Shown: piece after piece, positions 44,638 to 53,057 of the stretch | Position numbering within the stretch: position 1 is the stretch's first letter | How the letters are laid out: the number at the start of each line of letters is the position of its first letter | Source: Flavobacterium sp. MFBS3-15 | GTDB lineage: Bacteria > Bacteroidota > Bacteroidia > Flavobacteriales > Flavobacteriaceae | Length of the DNA stretch: 64,000 nt | Direction of reading: 5' to 3' | Assembly (NCBI RefSeq): GCF_026107645.2 | Contig: NZ_JAPCHV010000002.1 | Coordinates: 62,001 to 126,000 of the forward strand | Made by a program: the position numbers and the translations under genes | The notes under the pieces: model-generated | What the model was told of the DNA's origin: nothing | Database searches by the model: none | Seen by the model: the letters and a program-made list of their open reading frames with translations, nothing else

Positions 44638-44997
44638 ATGTCAGCTTTAGCAGGTATCATTACAGAAAAATGTCCGAAATGTGGAAAAGGAAAAGTATTC
44701 AGTAAAAAAGGCAATCCGCTATTGTTTCAGATGCCGAGGATGAATGAACACTGTCCGGTATGCCATCATAAATTTGAGAAAGAACCCGGTTATTTCTTCG
44801 GGTCAATGTATGTAAGCTATGCCCTGACTGTAGCGGAAATGATTATTACTTTAGGGTTGACCTGGTTTTTCCTGGATAGTATTGTAGGCGTTATCGTTAT
44901 GATAGCCATCATGTCGATTTTGCTTAGTACATTTAATTTCAGGATCTCCCGAATGATATGGATTTATATGTTCGACGGAAAAGACAGAGATATTTAA
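44638..44997 (+). CDS. DUF983 membrane protein
   Basis: 119 residues. A cysteine pair CPKCGKG and a second pair CPVCHHK form a zinc ribbon (residues about 12-46). Two membrane helices follow (about 60-78 and 82-105). The family is widespread in Bacteroidota and unassigned. It may bind metal at the membrane. It has a good promoter of its own. Confidence 0.85.
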   Translation: MSALAGIITEKCPKCGKGKVFSKKGNPLLFQMPRMNEHCPVCHHKFEKEPGYFFGSMYVSYALTVAEMIITLGLTWFFLDSIVGVIVMIAIMSILLSTFNFRISRMIWIYMFDGKDRDI

Positions 44998-45007
44998 ATT
45001 GCTGTAG

Positions 45008-45631
45008 CTAATCGAAATAGGCTTCAAAGTCATTATCTTTTGCTTTTCTGTGTAACAGTTTTATCTGGCTTTCAAGTATTCGGTCCTGTGATAGTTCAGG
45101 CAGCATATCTATATCAAAAAAACCGGCATCGAGCATATCAAAACCGCTTTGCAGTTCTCCTGATACTACCTCGCAATAAAATACGAGCTTGTAAATATAG
45201 TAGGGCTGGGGAGGGTGTGGGTGCTTGCGTTTGTCAAAAACAGCCAGTAATTTTTTAGCCTCTACAATCAATCCGGTCTCCTCACGGACTTCTTTTTCTG
45301 TAGCCTCTTTGGGTGTTTCCCCAATGTCGGCCCAGCCACCGGGCAGTGTCCACTTGCCATCGACACTCTCACGTGCCAGCAATACCTTCTTTTTATCTTC
45401 CGAAAGCACCAGTGCCCTTACATCCGTTTTTACCGTAGGGTATTCAGTAACAGGCAGAAAAAGGGCTTTTATGGTTTCCTCGTCGTTGCCGCTTACTGTA
45501 GCCAGCAAGCGATGGCTCATTGCAATAAGTTCATTGTACCGTTCTTTGTCAAACTGGTTATCAGCGTACAGCAGGCCGGTATCGGCCATGGCTTTCAGGC
45601 GTTTGATATCTTCGAGTAATACGTGTTTCAT
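45008..45631 (-). CDS. NUDIX hydrolase
   Basis: 207 residues. An N-terminal helical extension (DIKRLKAMADTGLLYADNQFDKERY) is followed by a Nudix domain with the box GGWADIGETPKEATEKEVREETG. Such proteins with this N-terminal helix resemble ADP-ribose or other nucleoside-diphosphate hydrolases; the exact substrate is open. The start overlaps the upstream gene stop by four bases (ATGA), so the two genes are coupled. Confidence 0.88.
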   Translation of the reverse strand: MKHVLLEDIKRLKAMADTGLLYADNQFDKERYNELIAMSHRLLATVSGNDEETIKALFLPVTEYPTVKTDVRALVLSEDKKKVLLARESVDGKWTLPGGWADIGETPKEATEKEVREETGLIVEAKKLLAVFDKRKHPHPPQPYYIYKLVFYCEVVSGELQSGFDMLDAGFFDIDMLPELSQDRILESQIKLLHRKAKDNDFEAYFD

Positions 45632-46335
45632 TCGGTATAAAATTTTTGATGTTCTCTCCGGCTAAGGTATCCATCGGGTTTCAGTGTTATTTTTCCGGTG
45701 GCTTCGTTAAGTTCCGCGGTTATCTTTTCGCCATGCATAAAGTGGAACCACACACCATCTACAATATACTTTTCCTGTTCGGCCCACAGCGTATCATAAT
45801 CTTTTCCGTTACCATCATAATCGTACTTCGGGTCGTTATAAGCCGTTTTGGCAATGACTATCGAGCAGGGCTTGAACGTACACATCGCCGACTCATACGT
45901 AAATTCTGTCTTGGTTTCATCGGGTGCTACTTCTTCAATATTGGCTTCGCCGGCAATAAGCAACAGGCTTTCTTTTGTGTTGTTTGTAAAGCTCACTGTA
46001 CCGCGTTGAGGGTTGTTTTCCGGCTTAAGGATAAAAAAGGAACAGCAGCATCCGGGCTGAACGATATATTTTTCATCCTTCCTGAATTTTGCTAAAAAAT
46101 GCAGTGTGTCCTTCCCGATAATGGCAGTGCAACGGTCAAAACCTTTTTTAGCAAGGTGTATCTTTTGCGGAAGGCTATCCTTAATTTTTAATGGTTTGCC
46201 ATTTACGGATAGCGCAAACTCCGTACGGTAGCCATTGGGTTCCTCTCCAATCCCGGGCATGAATTTTATTGTTGCCGTTTGTGCTATACAAGGCAGCGAG
46301 AACAAGGTAAGGGCAAAAAAAGCAAGGAGTTTCAT
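45628..46335 (-). CDS. Secreted protein with cysteine-rich patch
   Basis: 235 residues, signal peptide ending IAQ (about 19). An N-terminal beta domain (about 20-75) precedes a conspicuous Cys triplet (PGCCCSFF) and later cysteines (CTFKPC); disulphide bonding in the periplasm is likely. Two further blocks include NDPKYDYDGNGKDYDTLW, which may bind metal. No family recognised. It overlaps the NUDIX gene by four bases. Confidence 0.58.
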   Translation of the reverse strand: MKLLAFFALTLFSLPCIAQTATIKFMPGIGEEPNGYRTEFALSVNGKPLKIKDSLPQKIHLAKKGFDRCTAIIGKDTLHFLAKFRKDEKYIVQPGCCCSFFILKPENNPQRGTVSFTNNTKESLLLIAGEANIEEVAPDETKTEFTYESAMCTFKPCSIVIAKTAYNDPKYDYDGNGKDYDTLWAEQEKYIVDGVWFHFMHGEKITAELNEATGKITLKPDGYLSRREHQKFYTE

Positions 46336-46419
46336 CGTAATACTTTTGGTAAATATATAAAATCCTTTAACGCAGCTATCGTTGCTAAATTATTATCTTA
46401 GCTATTAGAAATACAAATC

Positions 46420-47472
46420 ATGAAAAAAAGCCTCATAATACTCTTGCTTGCCGGCATCCTGTTTTCCTGTAAAAAAGACGAAAAGAAAGATTATAAACCA
46501 TCATTTGCCAAAGTAGAAGCTGATACATTGCTTAGCGATGAGATAAGCATTCGTGCCATAGCTATCGATGGGGATAAAGTATGGTATGCAGGTAGCATGG
46601 GGAAGTATGGTTGGGTATCGCTTAACGGCGGAAAGGATTTCAACGGTGTTATTGCAAAAGACACATTATTCCCGGAGTTCAGGGCCATTGCACAGACGAA
46701 AAATGATATTTTCATACTTAACGTTGGCACCCCAGCCATGTTGTACAAGATTTCCAAAGATGGAAAAACAAGTAAGGAAGTATATTCAGAAAAAGGTGAG
46801 AAGGTTTTTTATGACAGCATGCAGTTTTACAATGATAAAGAGGGTATCGCGATGGGCGATCCAACAGATGAGTGCCTTTCAGTTATTACGACTTCAGATG
46901 GAGGCAACACATGGATAAAAACGGAGTGTGCCAGTCTGCCAAAAGTTGCAGAGGGCGAGGCGGCTTTTGCAGCCAGCAATACAAACCTTATCATAAAGGG
47001 CAATGATACGTGGATTGTGTCGGGGGGTAAAAAATCGCGGGTATTCCATTCGGAAGATAAAGGCAAAAGTTGGAATGTATATGATACGCCTATCGTTCAG
47101 GGCGGTGGGGCTGACGGTATATATTCTGGAGATTTTTACGATGAGAACATTGGCTTTGCAGTAGGAGGAAACTATGAAAAGCCTGATGGCAATACAGGGA
47201 ATAAAATACTTACCGAAAATGGAGGCAAAACATGGGAAACAATTGCTGACGGGAAGGGCTTTGGTTATGCCTCCTGCGTTCAATTCGTGCCCGGAAGCAA
47301 TGGCGATGAGCTGATGACAGCGGGGCCTTCAGGGATATGGTATTCGTATGACCGTGGTGCCTCCTGGAAAAAAATACTGGATGAAAGAATCTATCATACG
47401 TTAAGGTTCATTGATAATAAAACAGTTATCCTTGCCGGGCAGAAGAAAGTGGTAAGGCTTAGGCTCAAGTAA
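46420..47472 (+). CDS. YCF48/BNR-repeat lipoprotein
   Basis: 350 residues. Lipoprotein signal with LFSC (about 15). The mature part is built of beta-propeller repeats: GGNTWIKTECA, SEDKGKSWNVYD, ENGGKTWETIADG and YDRGASWKKILD, four of the Asp-box type (S/T-x-D-x-G-x-T/S-W). This kind of propeller, often annotated oxidoreductase or photosystem-assembly-like, sits in the envelope of many Bacteroidota and helps other proteins fold or assemble. Its partner is unknown. Confidence 0.78.
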   Translation: MKKSLIILLLAGILFSCKKDEKKDYKPSFAKVEADTLLSDEISIRAIAIDGDKVWYAGSMGKYGWVSLNGGKDFNGVIAKDTLFPEFRAIAQTKNDIFILNVGTPAMLYKISKDGKTSKEVYSEKGEKVFYDSMQFYNDKEGIAMGDPTDECLSVITTSDGGNTWIKTECASLPKVAEGEAAFAASNTNLIIKGNDTWIVSGGKKSRVFHSEDKGKSWNVYDTPIVQGGGADGIYSGDFYDENIGFAVGGNYEKPDGNTGNKILTENGGKTWETIADGKGFGYASCVQFVPGSNGDELMTAGPSGIWYSYDRGASWKKILDERIYHTLRFIDNKTVILAGQKKVVRLRLK

Positions 47473-47538
47473 TTTATATAAATAGAATACTAAATCCTGC
47501 AACAAGTGAATCCGTACGCGATCAAAAGCATCCAATAA

Positions 47539-47561
47539 AAAAGGAGCCTAAGCTCCTTTCA
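47539..47561 (-). terminator. Terminator of the sigma-factor operon
   Basis: AAAGGAGC and GCTCCTTT pair around a short loop. On the minus strand the hairpin is followed by TTTTTTATT, ending the operon at 47570-49026. Confidence 0.75.
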
Positions 47562-47569
47562 ATCATCAA

Positions 47570-48031
47570 TCAACCTTTCTTATTCTCCTTGTACTTATGG
47601 AGAAGTTTTTTATTAAAATCATCTTCTGCTTTTTTCAGCTTTAATATTCTGGCAGGGCCAATTATGGGTTTCAGGTCGGCTACCAGCTTTTTACGCAGAT
47701 TAAAGAGTTCTTCATCAGCGTCCTCGAGTTGGTTCAGGTAGGACAACGCATCCTTATCAGACATTTTATCAGTACCGACTTCATCGATTTTTTTAATGAT
47801 TTGGCGCATTTTGTCATGACGTATCTTGTATTGCTTTTCTTCGTATGCGTTATACACCGGCCAAAACTTTTCTGACTCATCTGCAGTAAGTTTTAACTCA
47901 GTTGTCAGGAAAGACACCTTGAGCGCTTTTATTTGTTCCCTTTTTTCTTTTTTATCCTTGTCTCCCTGTGCAAAGAGGCTTACAGAAAATAATAGCAACA
48001 GTGGCAGTAACATCTTTATTTTCATATTCAT
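47570..48031 (-). CDS. Spy/CpxP-like periplasmic protein
   Basis: 153 residues, signal peptide to about residue 21 (FAQ). Long charged helices (EKREQIKALKVSFLTTELKLTADESEKFWPVYNAYEEKQ) match the LTxxQ-type Spy/CpxP sensor fold, in which a dimeric cradle binds unfolded proteins or metals. It is the last gene of an operon with an ECF sigma factor and a one-helix membrane protein, so it is probably a target and feedback sensor of that sigma factor. Confidence 0.72.
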   Translation of the reverse strand: MNMKIKMLLPLLLLFSVSLFAQGDKDKKEKREQIKALKVSFLTTELKLTADESEKFWPVYNAYEEKQYKIRHDKMRQIIKKIDEVGTDKMSDKDALSYLNQLEDADEELFNLRKKLVADLKPIIGPARILKLKKAEDDFNKKLLHKYKENKKG

Positions 48032-48033
48032 GG

Positions 48034-48447
48034 CTATTCGTTTAAGTCTATGGTTTCATCGTAAAGGTATTCTTCAATTGCCTCATTGCTCACCGGGATA
48101 GACTGTTCCATTTCGGCGAGATCCTGTGTATTAAGATTTTGCATCAGGTCATATGAGTTGATATTGGCCTGATATACAAGATAATGTTCAATAGCTGCAT
48201 TATCAGGCTGGGCAATATCGTTTATGCTGGTATTGGTAGTCAGGAAAATGCCTGTTGCCAAAAGGATTACAAACGAAGCTGCCATTGACATCCATACCGG
48301 TTTTCTTTTGTACAGCGGTATTACCCTGGGCTCTTCATGTTCAGGAAGCTGTTCCATCAGCCTATCGGTAAAGCTTTCAAAATAGGAATCAGGGGCTTTA
48401 AATCCTGAAGTTATCTTATGTTCATTATCTAATCTGAAGTCGCTCAT
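48034..48447 (-). CDS. Probable anti-sigma factor (one membrane helix)
   Basis: 137 residues, one hydrophobic segment at about 50-70 (VWMSMAASFVILLATGIFL), so the N-terminal 50 residues are cytoplasmic and could hold the sigma factor. It contains no clear zinc-binding anti-sigma motif. It lies between the sigma gene (31 bases upstream) and the Spy-like gene (two bases downstream). The assignment rests on context. Confidence 0.6.
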   Translation of the reverse strand: MSDFRLDNEHKITSGFKAPDSYFESFTDRLMEQLPEHEEPRVIPLYKRKPVWMSMAASFVILLATGIFLTTNTSINDIAQPDNAAIEHYLVYQANINSYDLMQNLNTQDLAEMEQSIPVSNEAIEEYLYDETIDLNE

Positions 48448-48477
48448 ATCTATAAGACGTATTTTTTTGTAGATGGT

Positions 48478-49026
48478 TTAATGGGTATTGATATAATCTT
48501 CAATTTTTTTTACGGCATGGTGGTAGGAAGCCTTCAAAGCACCTACTGATGTGCCCAGTATTTCAGAAATGTCGTCATATTTCAAATCCTCAAAATATTT
48601 CATTTTAAAAACAAGCTGCTGTTTCTCAGGCAGTGTTGCAACAGCCTGCTGGAGCTTTACCTGGAGGGCATCGCCTTCAAAATATTCGTCGGCCTGCAGG
48701 TTATTTATTGCTTTCTGTTGCAGCTCTTCATTGCTTATATTGTTCTTCTTTGTTTTGGAACCAATGAATGTTATCGCTTCATTGGTCGCAATCCTGTAAA
48801 TCCAGGAGAACAGTTTGCTTTCGCCCTTAAAGCTTTCCAGGTTACGGAAAACCTTGATGAATGTATTTTGCAGTACGTCGTCGGTATCATCGTGATCCAG
48901 TACAATATTACGGATATGGCTATATAGTGGCCTGCTGTATTGTGATACAAGCTGCCTGAACGCTGCGTTCTGCGTTTTTGGGTTGAGCAATTCTGCTATA
49001 AATGCCTTTTCGTCCTGCAACTGCAA
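48478..49026 (-). CDS. ECF-type RNA polymerase sigma factor
   Basis: 182 residues with sigma region 2 (YSRPLYSHIRNIVLDHDDTDDVLQNTFIKVFRNLESFKGES, then WIYRIATNEAITFI) and region 4 (ATLPEKQQLVFKMKYFEDLKYDDISEILGTSVGALKASYHHAVKKI). It heads a three-gene operon with a probable anti-sigma factor and a Spy-like periplasmic protein, the arrangement of an envelope-stress regulon. Confidence 0.92.
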   Translation of the reverse strand: MQLQDEKAFIAELLNPKTQNAAFRQLVSQYSRPLYSHIRNIVLDHDDTDDVLQNTFIKVFRNLESFKGESKLFSWIYRIATNEAITFIGSKTKKNNISNEELQQKAINNLQADEYFEGDALQVKLQQAVATLPEKQQLVFKMKYFEDLKYDDISEILGTSVGALKASYHHAVKKIEDYINTH

Positions 49027-49139
49027 TGCTTTTGTTTATAGGACTAAAGGTAAAGGAAAAGGTTTAATGGCCCGTCACATTATATTTTTATGCTGAAACG
49101 TTTAACAGGCTTTTAGAAGTCAGGAGGGCTAATGATAGG

Positions 49140-49147
49140 TAACTTTG
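49140..49147 (+). promoter_or_regulatory. -7 element of the copper-storage gene
   Basis: TAACTTTG, 25 bases before the ATG at 49172. Confidence 0.5.
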
Positions 49148-49171
49148 TAAGTATTAATTTAATTTACTATC

Positions 49172-49489
49172 ATGAAAAAATCTAATATGATTGATGCCTG
49201 CCTGGCTTGCTTTGCCGCTTGTGAATTGTGTGCTTCCGAATGTATTAAAATGGTTGAAGCCAGCCACCTGCAGTGCATTGCATTATGTAGGGATTGTGCT
49301 GATATATGCGCATTATGTATAAAAATGGAGCAACGAGATTCGGCATATTCTCATAAAATCATGCAGCTTTGCTCAGAAATATGTACTGCCTGCGCTGAAG
49401 AGTGTGAAAAATTTGCTGCACACCACGACCATTGCAGGGCCTGTGCCGAGGCATGCCGTGATTGTGCTGAAGTGTGTAAAGCAGCATAA
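49172..49489 (+). CDS. Cytosolic copper-storage protein (Csp-like, four-helix bundle)
   Basis: 105 residues with 19 cysteines in CxxxC and CxxC spacings along helices (cysteines at 10, 13, 17, 20, 24, 35, 39, 42, 46, 49, 67, 71, 74, 78, 88, 91, 95, 98 and 102). This is the pattern of the Csp family, whose four-helix bundle is filled with Cu(I). There is no signal peptide, so it is of the cytosolic Csp3 kind. Probably copper buffering. It is divergent from the ECF sigma operon; a common stress signal is possible but not shown. Confidence 0.85.
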   Translation: MKKSNMIDACLACFAACELCASECIKMVEASHLQCIALCRDCADICALCIKMEQRDSAYSHKIMQLCSEICTACAEECEKFAAHHDHCRACAEACRDCAEVCKAA

Positions 49490-49519
49490 AATAACAATAT
49501 CTTAAGTTCTGCTGTTTTA

Positions 49520-49546
49520 TTGTTACAGTATCATAGCGTATTTTTG
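49520..49546 (+). promoter_or_regulatory. Promoter of the HAD phosphatase pair
   Basis: TTG at 49520-49522 and TATTTTTG at 49539-49546, about 16 bases apart (a little short), 17 bases before the start codon. Confidence 0.45.
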
Positions 49547-49563
49547 CAACTTTAGATATAGCT

Positions 49564-50220
49564 ATGATAAAAACCGTAATATTTGATATGGACGGCGTGA
49601 TCGTTGATACCGAGCCAGTTCATTATTTTGCCTACAACCAGCATTTTAAGCACCTTAATATTGAAGTTTCTGATGAAATGTATGGTTCCTTTACAGGTAA
49701 TTCTACCAAAAATGTTTATCAAAAACTGAAAGAAACCTTTCAGTTGCTTGATGAAGTGGATGGTCTGGTAGATTATAAGAGGGAACTTTTTAATAACGCT
49801 TTTGACCAAAAGGAGGATCTTGACCTATTGCCAGGTGTAAAAAATCTAATCGTTGACCTTCATAGTAATGGCATGCAACTGGTTTTAGCGTCATCATCTG
49901 CTAAAGTTACAATCAACAGGGTTTTTACGCGGTTTGGCCTGTACCCTTACTTCTCTCACATCGTTAGCGGAGAGGATTTCCCAAAATCAAAACCTCACCC
50001 CGCCATTTTCGAAAAAGCTGCTGAGCTTTCCCGAACACCAAAGGATGAATGCATCATAATCGAGGACAGCACCAATGGCATTAAAGCTGCCAAAGCTGCC
50101 GGCATCTTCTGCATCGGCTATAAAAGCGAAAATGCCATACTGCAGGAACTGGCTGAAGCGGATATGATCATTAGCCATTTTAATGAATTGGACTACAGTA
50201 AAATAAGAGATATTAAATAA
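49564..50220 (+). CDS. HAD-family phosphatase, beta-phosphoglucomutase-like, copy 1
   Basis: 218 residues, haloacid dehalogenase fold. Motif 1 FDMDGVIVDTEP with nucleophile D9 and acid D11, motif 2 in LASSSAK, and motif 4 in IIEDSTNGIKAAKAAG. The cap is alpha-helical (subclass I). This is the beta-phosphoglucomutase/sugar-phosphatase branch. A second copy follows 42 bases downstream with about the same length, a tandem duplication. The substrates are unknown. Confidence 0.88.
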   Translation: MIKTVIFDMDGVIVDTEPVHYFAYNQHFKHLNIEVSDEMYGSFTGNSTKNVYQKLKETFQLLDEVDGLVDYKRELFNNAFDQKEDLDLLPGVKNLIVDLHSNGMQLVLASSSAKVTINRVFTRFGLYPYFSHIVSGEDFPKSKPHPAIFEKAAELSRTPKDECIIIEDSTNGIKAAKAAGIFCIGYKSENAILQELAEADMIISHFNELDYSKIRDIK

Positions 50221-50262
50221 TTCCGTGCATAGATGCCACTAAACGCCTAACCAAAACTGATT

Positions 50263-50916
50263 ATGAGAAAAGCCGTAATATTTGATATGGATGGGGTAGT
50301 AGTGAATACCGAACCCATTGGTTATAGTGCCAACCAAAAAATGTACAAAGCTTTAGGCATTACAGTGCCTGATGAGATATACAGTACATTTATCGGCAAT
50401 TCTGACAAGAACATAATCCAGAAACTGAAAGGCCTTTACCAAATAGAAAAGACACACGAAGAACTGCTGGAAGAAAAATATAGATTTTATTTTGAGGCAT
50501 TTGATAATGCATCTGACCTTGAGTTGATTCCGGGTGTAAAAGACCTGATTATTGAACTTCATGCCAAAGGAATAAAACTATTACTGGCTTCGTCTGCCTC
50601 AAAGCGTAAAATTAAGGCTGTATTTACACGCTTTGGCCTGCATCCCTACTTTGATGCTAAAATAAGCGGTGAGGATTTTGAATTTTCCAAGCCCAATCCC
50701 GATATATTCCTTGAAGCTGTAAAGCAATCCGGGTTCTCGAAAGATGAATGCATCATTATTGAAGACAGCACAAATGGTATTAAATCTGCAAAAGCCGCCG
50801 GTGTGTACTGCATCGGATATAGAAGTGAGCATTCAATGGGGCAGGATACCTCACTGGCCGATATGGTCATAAGCGATTTTAAGGAATTGGATTTTGAAAA
50901 GATAAAAACTCTTTAG
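50263..50916 (+). CDS. HAD-family phosphatase, copy 2
   Basis: 217 residues, the tandem paralogue of the gene at 49564. The same motifs are present: FDMDGVVVNTEP (D8, D10), LASSASK, and IIEDSTNGIKSAKAAG. The two proteins differ mainly in the cap and the surface, which suggests different substrates. Its last four bases overlap the end of the convergent thioredoxin gene. Confidence 0.88.
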   Translation: MRKAVIFDMDGVVVNTEPIGYSANQKMYKALGITVPDEIYSTFIGNSDKNIIQKLKGLYQIEKTHEELLEEKYRFYFEAFDNASDLELIPGVKDLIIELHAKGIKLLLASSASKRKIKAVFTRFGLHPYFDAKISGEDFEFSKPNPDIFLEAVKQSGFSKDECIIIEDSTNGIKSAKAAGVYCIGYRSEHSMGQDTSLADMVISDFKELDFEKIKTL

Positions 50917-51218
50917 TCCTTAAAATTTTTTATAGTCCTGATTATTTCTTCTTTAGGTACGACCCCTGATTGTCGCCAAAGCATTTTCCCATTTTGGAAT
51001 AGCATCAGCGTAGGCACGCCCTTTACCTGAAAACGGGGATTGCCCATTAATACCTGGTTTTTATCAACATCCACCTTAAAGATTTTTATTTCGTCTCCCA
51101 GTGTATCTTTTACGTCTTTAAGTATGGGTGCGAGCATTTGGCAAGGGCCACACCACGTGGCGAAAAAATCGATCAATATCATTTCTTTGCCATTGATAAG
51201 GGTATTGAAACTGTCCAT
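50913..51218 (-). CDS. Thioredoxin
   Basis: 101 residues with the redox motif WCGPC (C23, C26) and the cis-proline block VKGVPTLMLFQNG. Normal thioredoxin length, no signal, so cytosolic disulphide reductase. Converges on the second HAD gene with a four-base overlap, so the two 3' ends cross. Confidence 0.93.
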   Translation of the reverse strand: MDSFNTLINGKEMILIDFFATWCGPCQMLAPILKDVKDTLGDEIKIFKVDVDKNQVLMGNPRFQVKGVPTLMLFQNGKMLWRQSGVVPKEEIIRTIKNFKD

Positions 51219-51386
51219 AATTTTTACATTTTAAGTATAAAGTTAATAAACCATTGGATGGCGCGTTAACCTTTTACACAAAATTATGATAACACATTGT
51301 AAGCTCATAATTGTTAGTTAAATCTGACAAGAAATGCAGATAGTCAAATGTTAAAATGATTACTTTTAATCAAAAGAATAACAGCC

Positions 51387-52973
51387 ATGAAAAAAGCACA
51401 TATTATAATTGCCCTACTGTTTGGGTTTACATTTACCAACATCTCCTGTAAAAAGGACAAAGATAAAATTGAAGCTGATGCTAGCACTGAAGTCCATGAT
51501 CATGAGGGAGCAGATATACCTTTAGATGCTTCCGGTTTTGACCCTTTCTTTGCTAAATTCCCGCAATACAAAGAATATGAAAAGGACATCCGCGAGCTAT
51601 ACCAAAAGCACAACCATTATATATGGCACGAAAAACGTGGGCTTATCGAATTTGCGGAAGTCCTTTATAATCGCGTGAACCAATTAGATGATGAAGGATT
51701 GCCAATGAAAATACCATATAAAAAGAACCTGGACGAAATTTTTGAGGATGCAGGAAGGGGCGAAAAACCTAATATGGAGTCGGAATTGCTTATCAGTTCA
51801 ATGTACATGTATTATGCCAATAAGACATTAAATGGCCTTGATGACGAAAAAAGCCGTCAAACGGGCTGGTTCCTGCCAAGGGAAAAACTGGATTATGTTG
51901 CCTATCTTGATACATTGATGAAGGAGCCTCAAAAAATTAAAGGTGATAAATCAGAAGTATTTGCAATGTACTTTGGATTAAAGAAAGCGCTTCAAAAATA
52001 CCGTGAGATTGAAAAGAAGGGGGGCTGGGGCGAAATTACACTTGAAAAAGGAGTAAAGTCGCTTAAAGAAGGCGATTCGGCCACCGCAATAGTGCAGATA
52101 CGGAAGCGTCTTGCATTGGAAGGCTATCTGAAAAGCGACTCCAAAAGCGCGATATATGACAGCGATCTTGCAGCAGGATTGAAACGATACGAAGAAAAAC
52201 ATAACCGTGAGTTTGACGGTAAAATAGGCCCTGCTATGGTAAAGGAACTTAATGTGCCTGTTGCTGAACTCATAAGGAGGATTACCGTAAATATGGAGCG
52301 TTGCCGTTGGGTCCCGACAGCCATCAACAAGCAGCAGGAATATATAGTTGTGAATATACCGTCTTATCGTATGCGGTATGTAAAGGACGGAAAGCCATTC
52401 CTTATATCAAAAGTTGTAGTAGGTAAGGAGCTTAACAAAACCGTAGTATTCAGCGGGCAGATGAGTTATCTTGTTTTCAGCCCGTACTGGAATGTACCGA
52501 AAAGCATCCTTGAAAAGGAAATCAAGCCGGGAATAGCCAAAGATGCTAATTATCTTGCAAAACATAACATGGAGTGGAATGGGCAAAGCGTAAGGCAAAA
52601 GCCCGGAGGACAGAATTCACTGGGTAAAGTGAAATTCATGTTCCCTAACTCTAATAATATTTATTTGCATGATACGCCTGCTAAAAGTCTTTTCAATGCT
52701 GATGACAGGGCGTTTAGCCATGGATGCGTAAGGGTTGAAAAAGCGCGTGAATTGGCTTTGGCTATTACAAAAGACCAGGCTGGCTGGAGCGAAAGCAAAG
52801 TTGATGCCGCCATGAATGGAACCACGGAAACCTACTTTAACCTGAAAAGGAAAATACCGGTATACCTGACTTATTTTACGGCCCTTGCCGATGAAGATGG
52901 CAATGTAGCTTTCTATGATGATATTTATGAGAGGGATGGCAGGCTGTCGCAGTTCTTGTATGCAGCTAAATAG
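51387..52973 (+). CDS. L,D-transpeptidase lipoprotein (YcbB-type)
   Basis: 528 residues, lipoprotein signal (NISC, about 21). A long helical N-terminal region (about 60-215) is followed by a peptidoglycan-binding motif (about 235-290, EGDSATAIVQIRKRLALEGYL) and a YkuD domain with the catalytic SHGCVRV (H445, C447). It cross-links peptidoglycan between two diaminopimelate residues and can fix resistance to beta-lactams. Layout resembles E. coli LdtD. Confidence 0.9.
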   Translation: MKKAHIIIALLFGFTFTNISCKKDKDKIEADASTEVHDHEGADIPLDASGFDPFFAKFPQYKEYEKDIRELYQKHNHYIWHEKRGLIEFAEVLYNRVNQLDDEGLPMKIPYKKNLDEIFEDAGRGEKPNMESELLISSMYMYYANKTLNGLDDEKSRQTGWFLPREKLDYVAYLDTLMKEPQKIKGDKSEVFAMYFGLKKALQKYREIEKKGGWGEITLEKGVKSLKEGDSATAIVQIRKRLALEGYLKSDSKSAIYDSDLAAGLKRYEEKHNREFDGKIGPAMVKELNVPVAELIRRITVNMERCRWVPTAINKQQEYIVVNIPSYRMRYVKDGKPFLISKVVVGKELNKTVVFSGQMSYLVFSPYWNVPKSILEKEIKPGIAKDANYLAKHNMEWNGQSVRQKPGGQNSLGKVKFMFPNSNNIYLHDTPAKSLFNADDRAFSHGCVRVEKARELALAITKDQAGWSESKVDAAMNGTTETYFNLKRKIPVYLTYFTALADEDGNVAFYDDIYERDGRLSQFLYAAK

Positions 52974-52991
52974 GGTTTAATAAAAAGCAAC

Positions 52992-53057
52992 CGGCCACAA
53001 ACACTAATATTATCACTATTTTAATGGTGAAATTATTGGAATTTGTGGCTTTTTTAT
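52992..53057. terminator. Convergent terminator between the transpeptidase and sirtuin genes
   Basis: GGCCACAAA at 52992-53000 and TTTGTGGC at about 53043-53050 pair as the base of a large stem, with further partly paired AT-rich sequence between, ending in a T run. It lies between two convergent genes. Confidence 0.6.
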
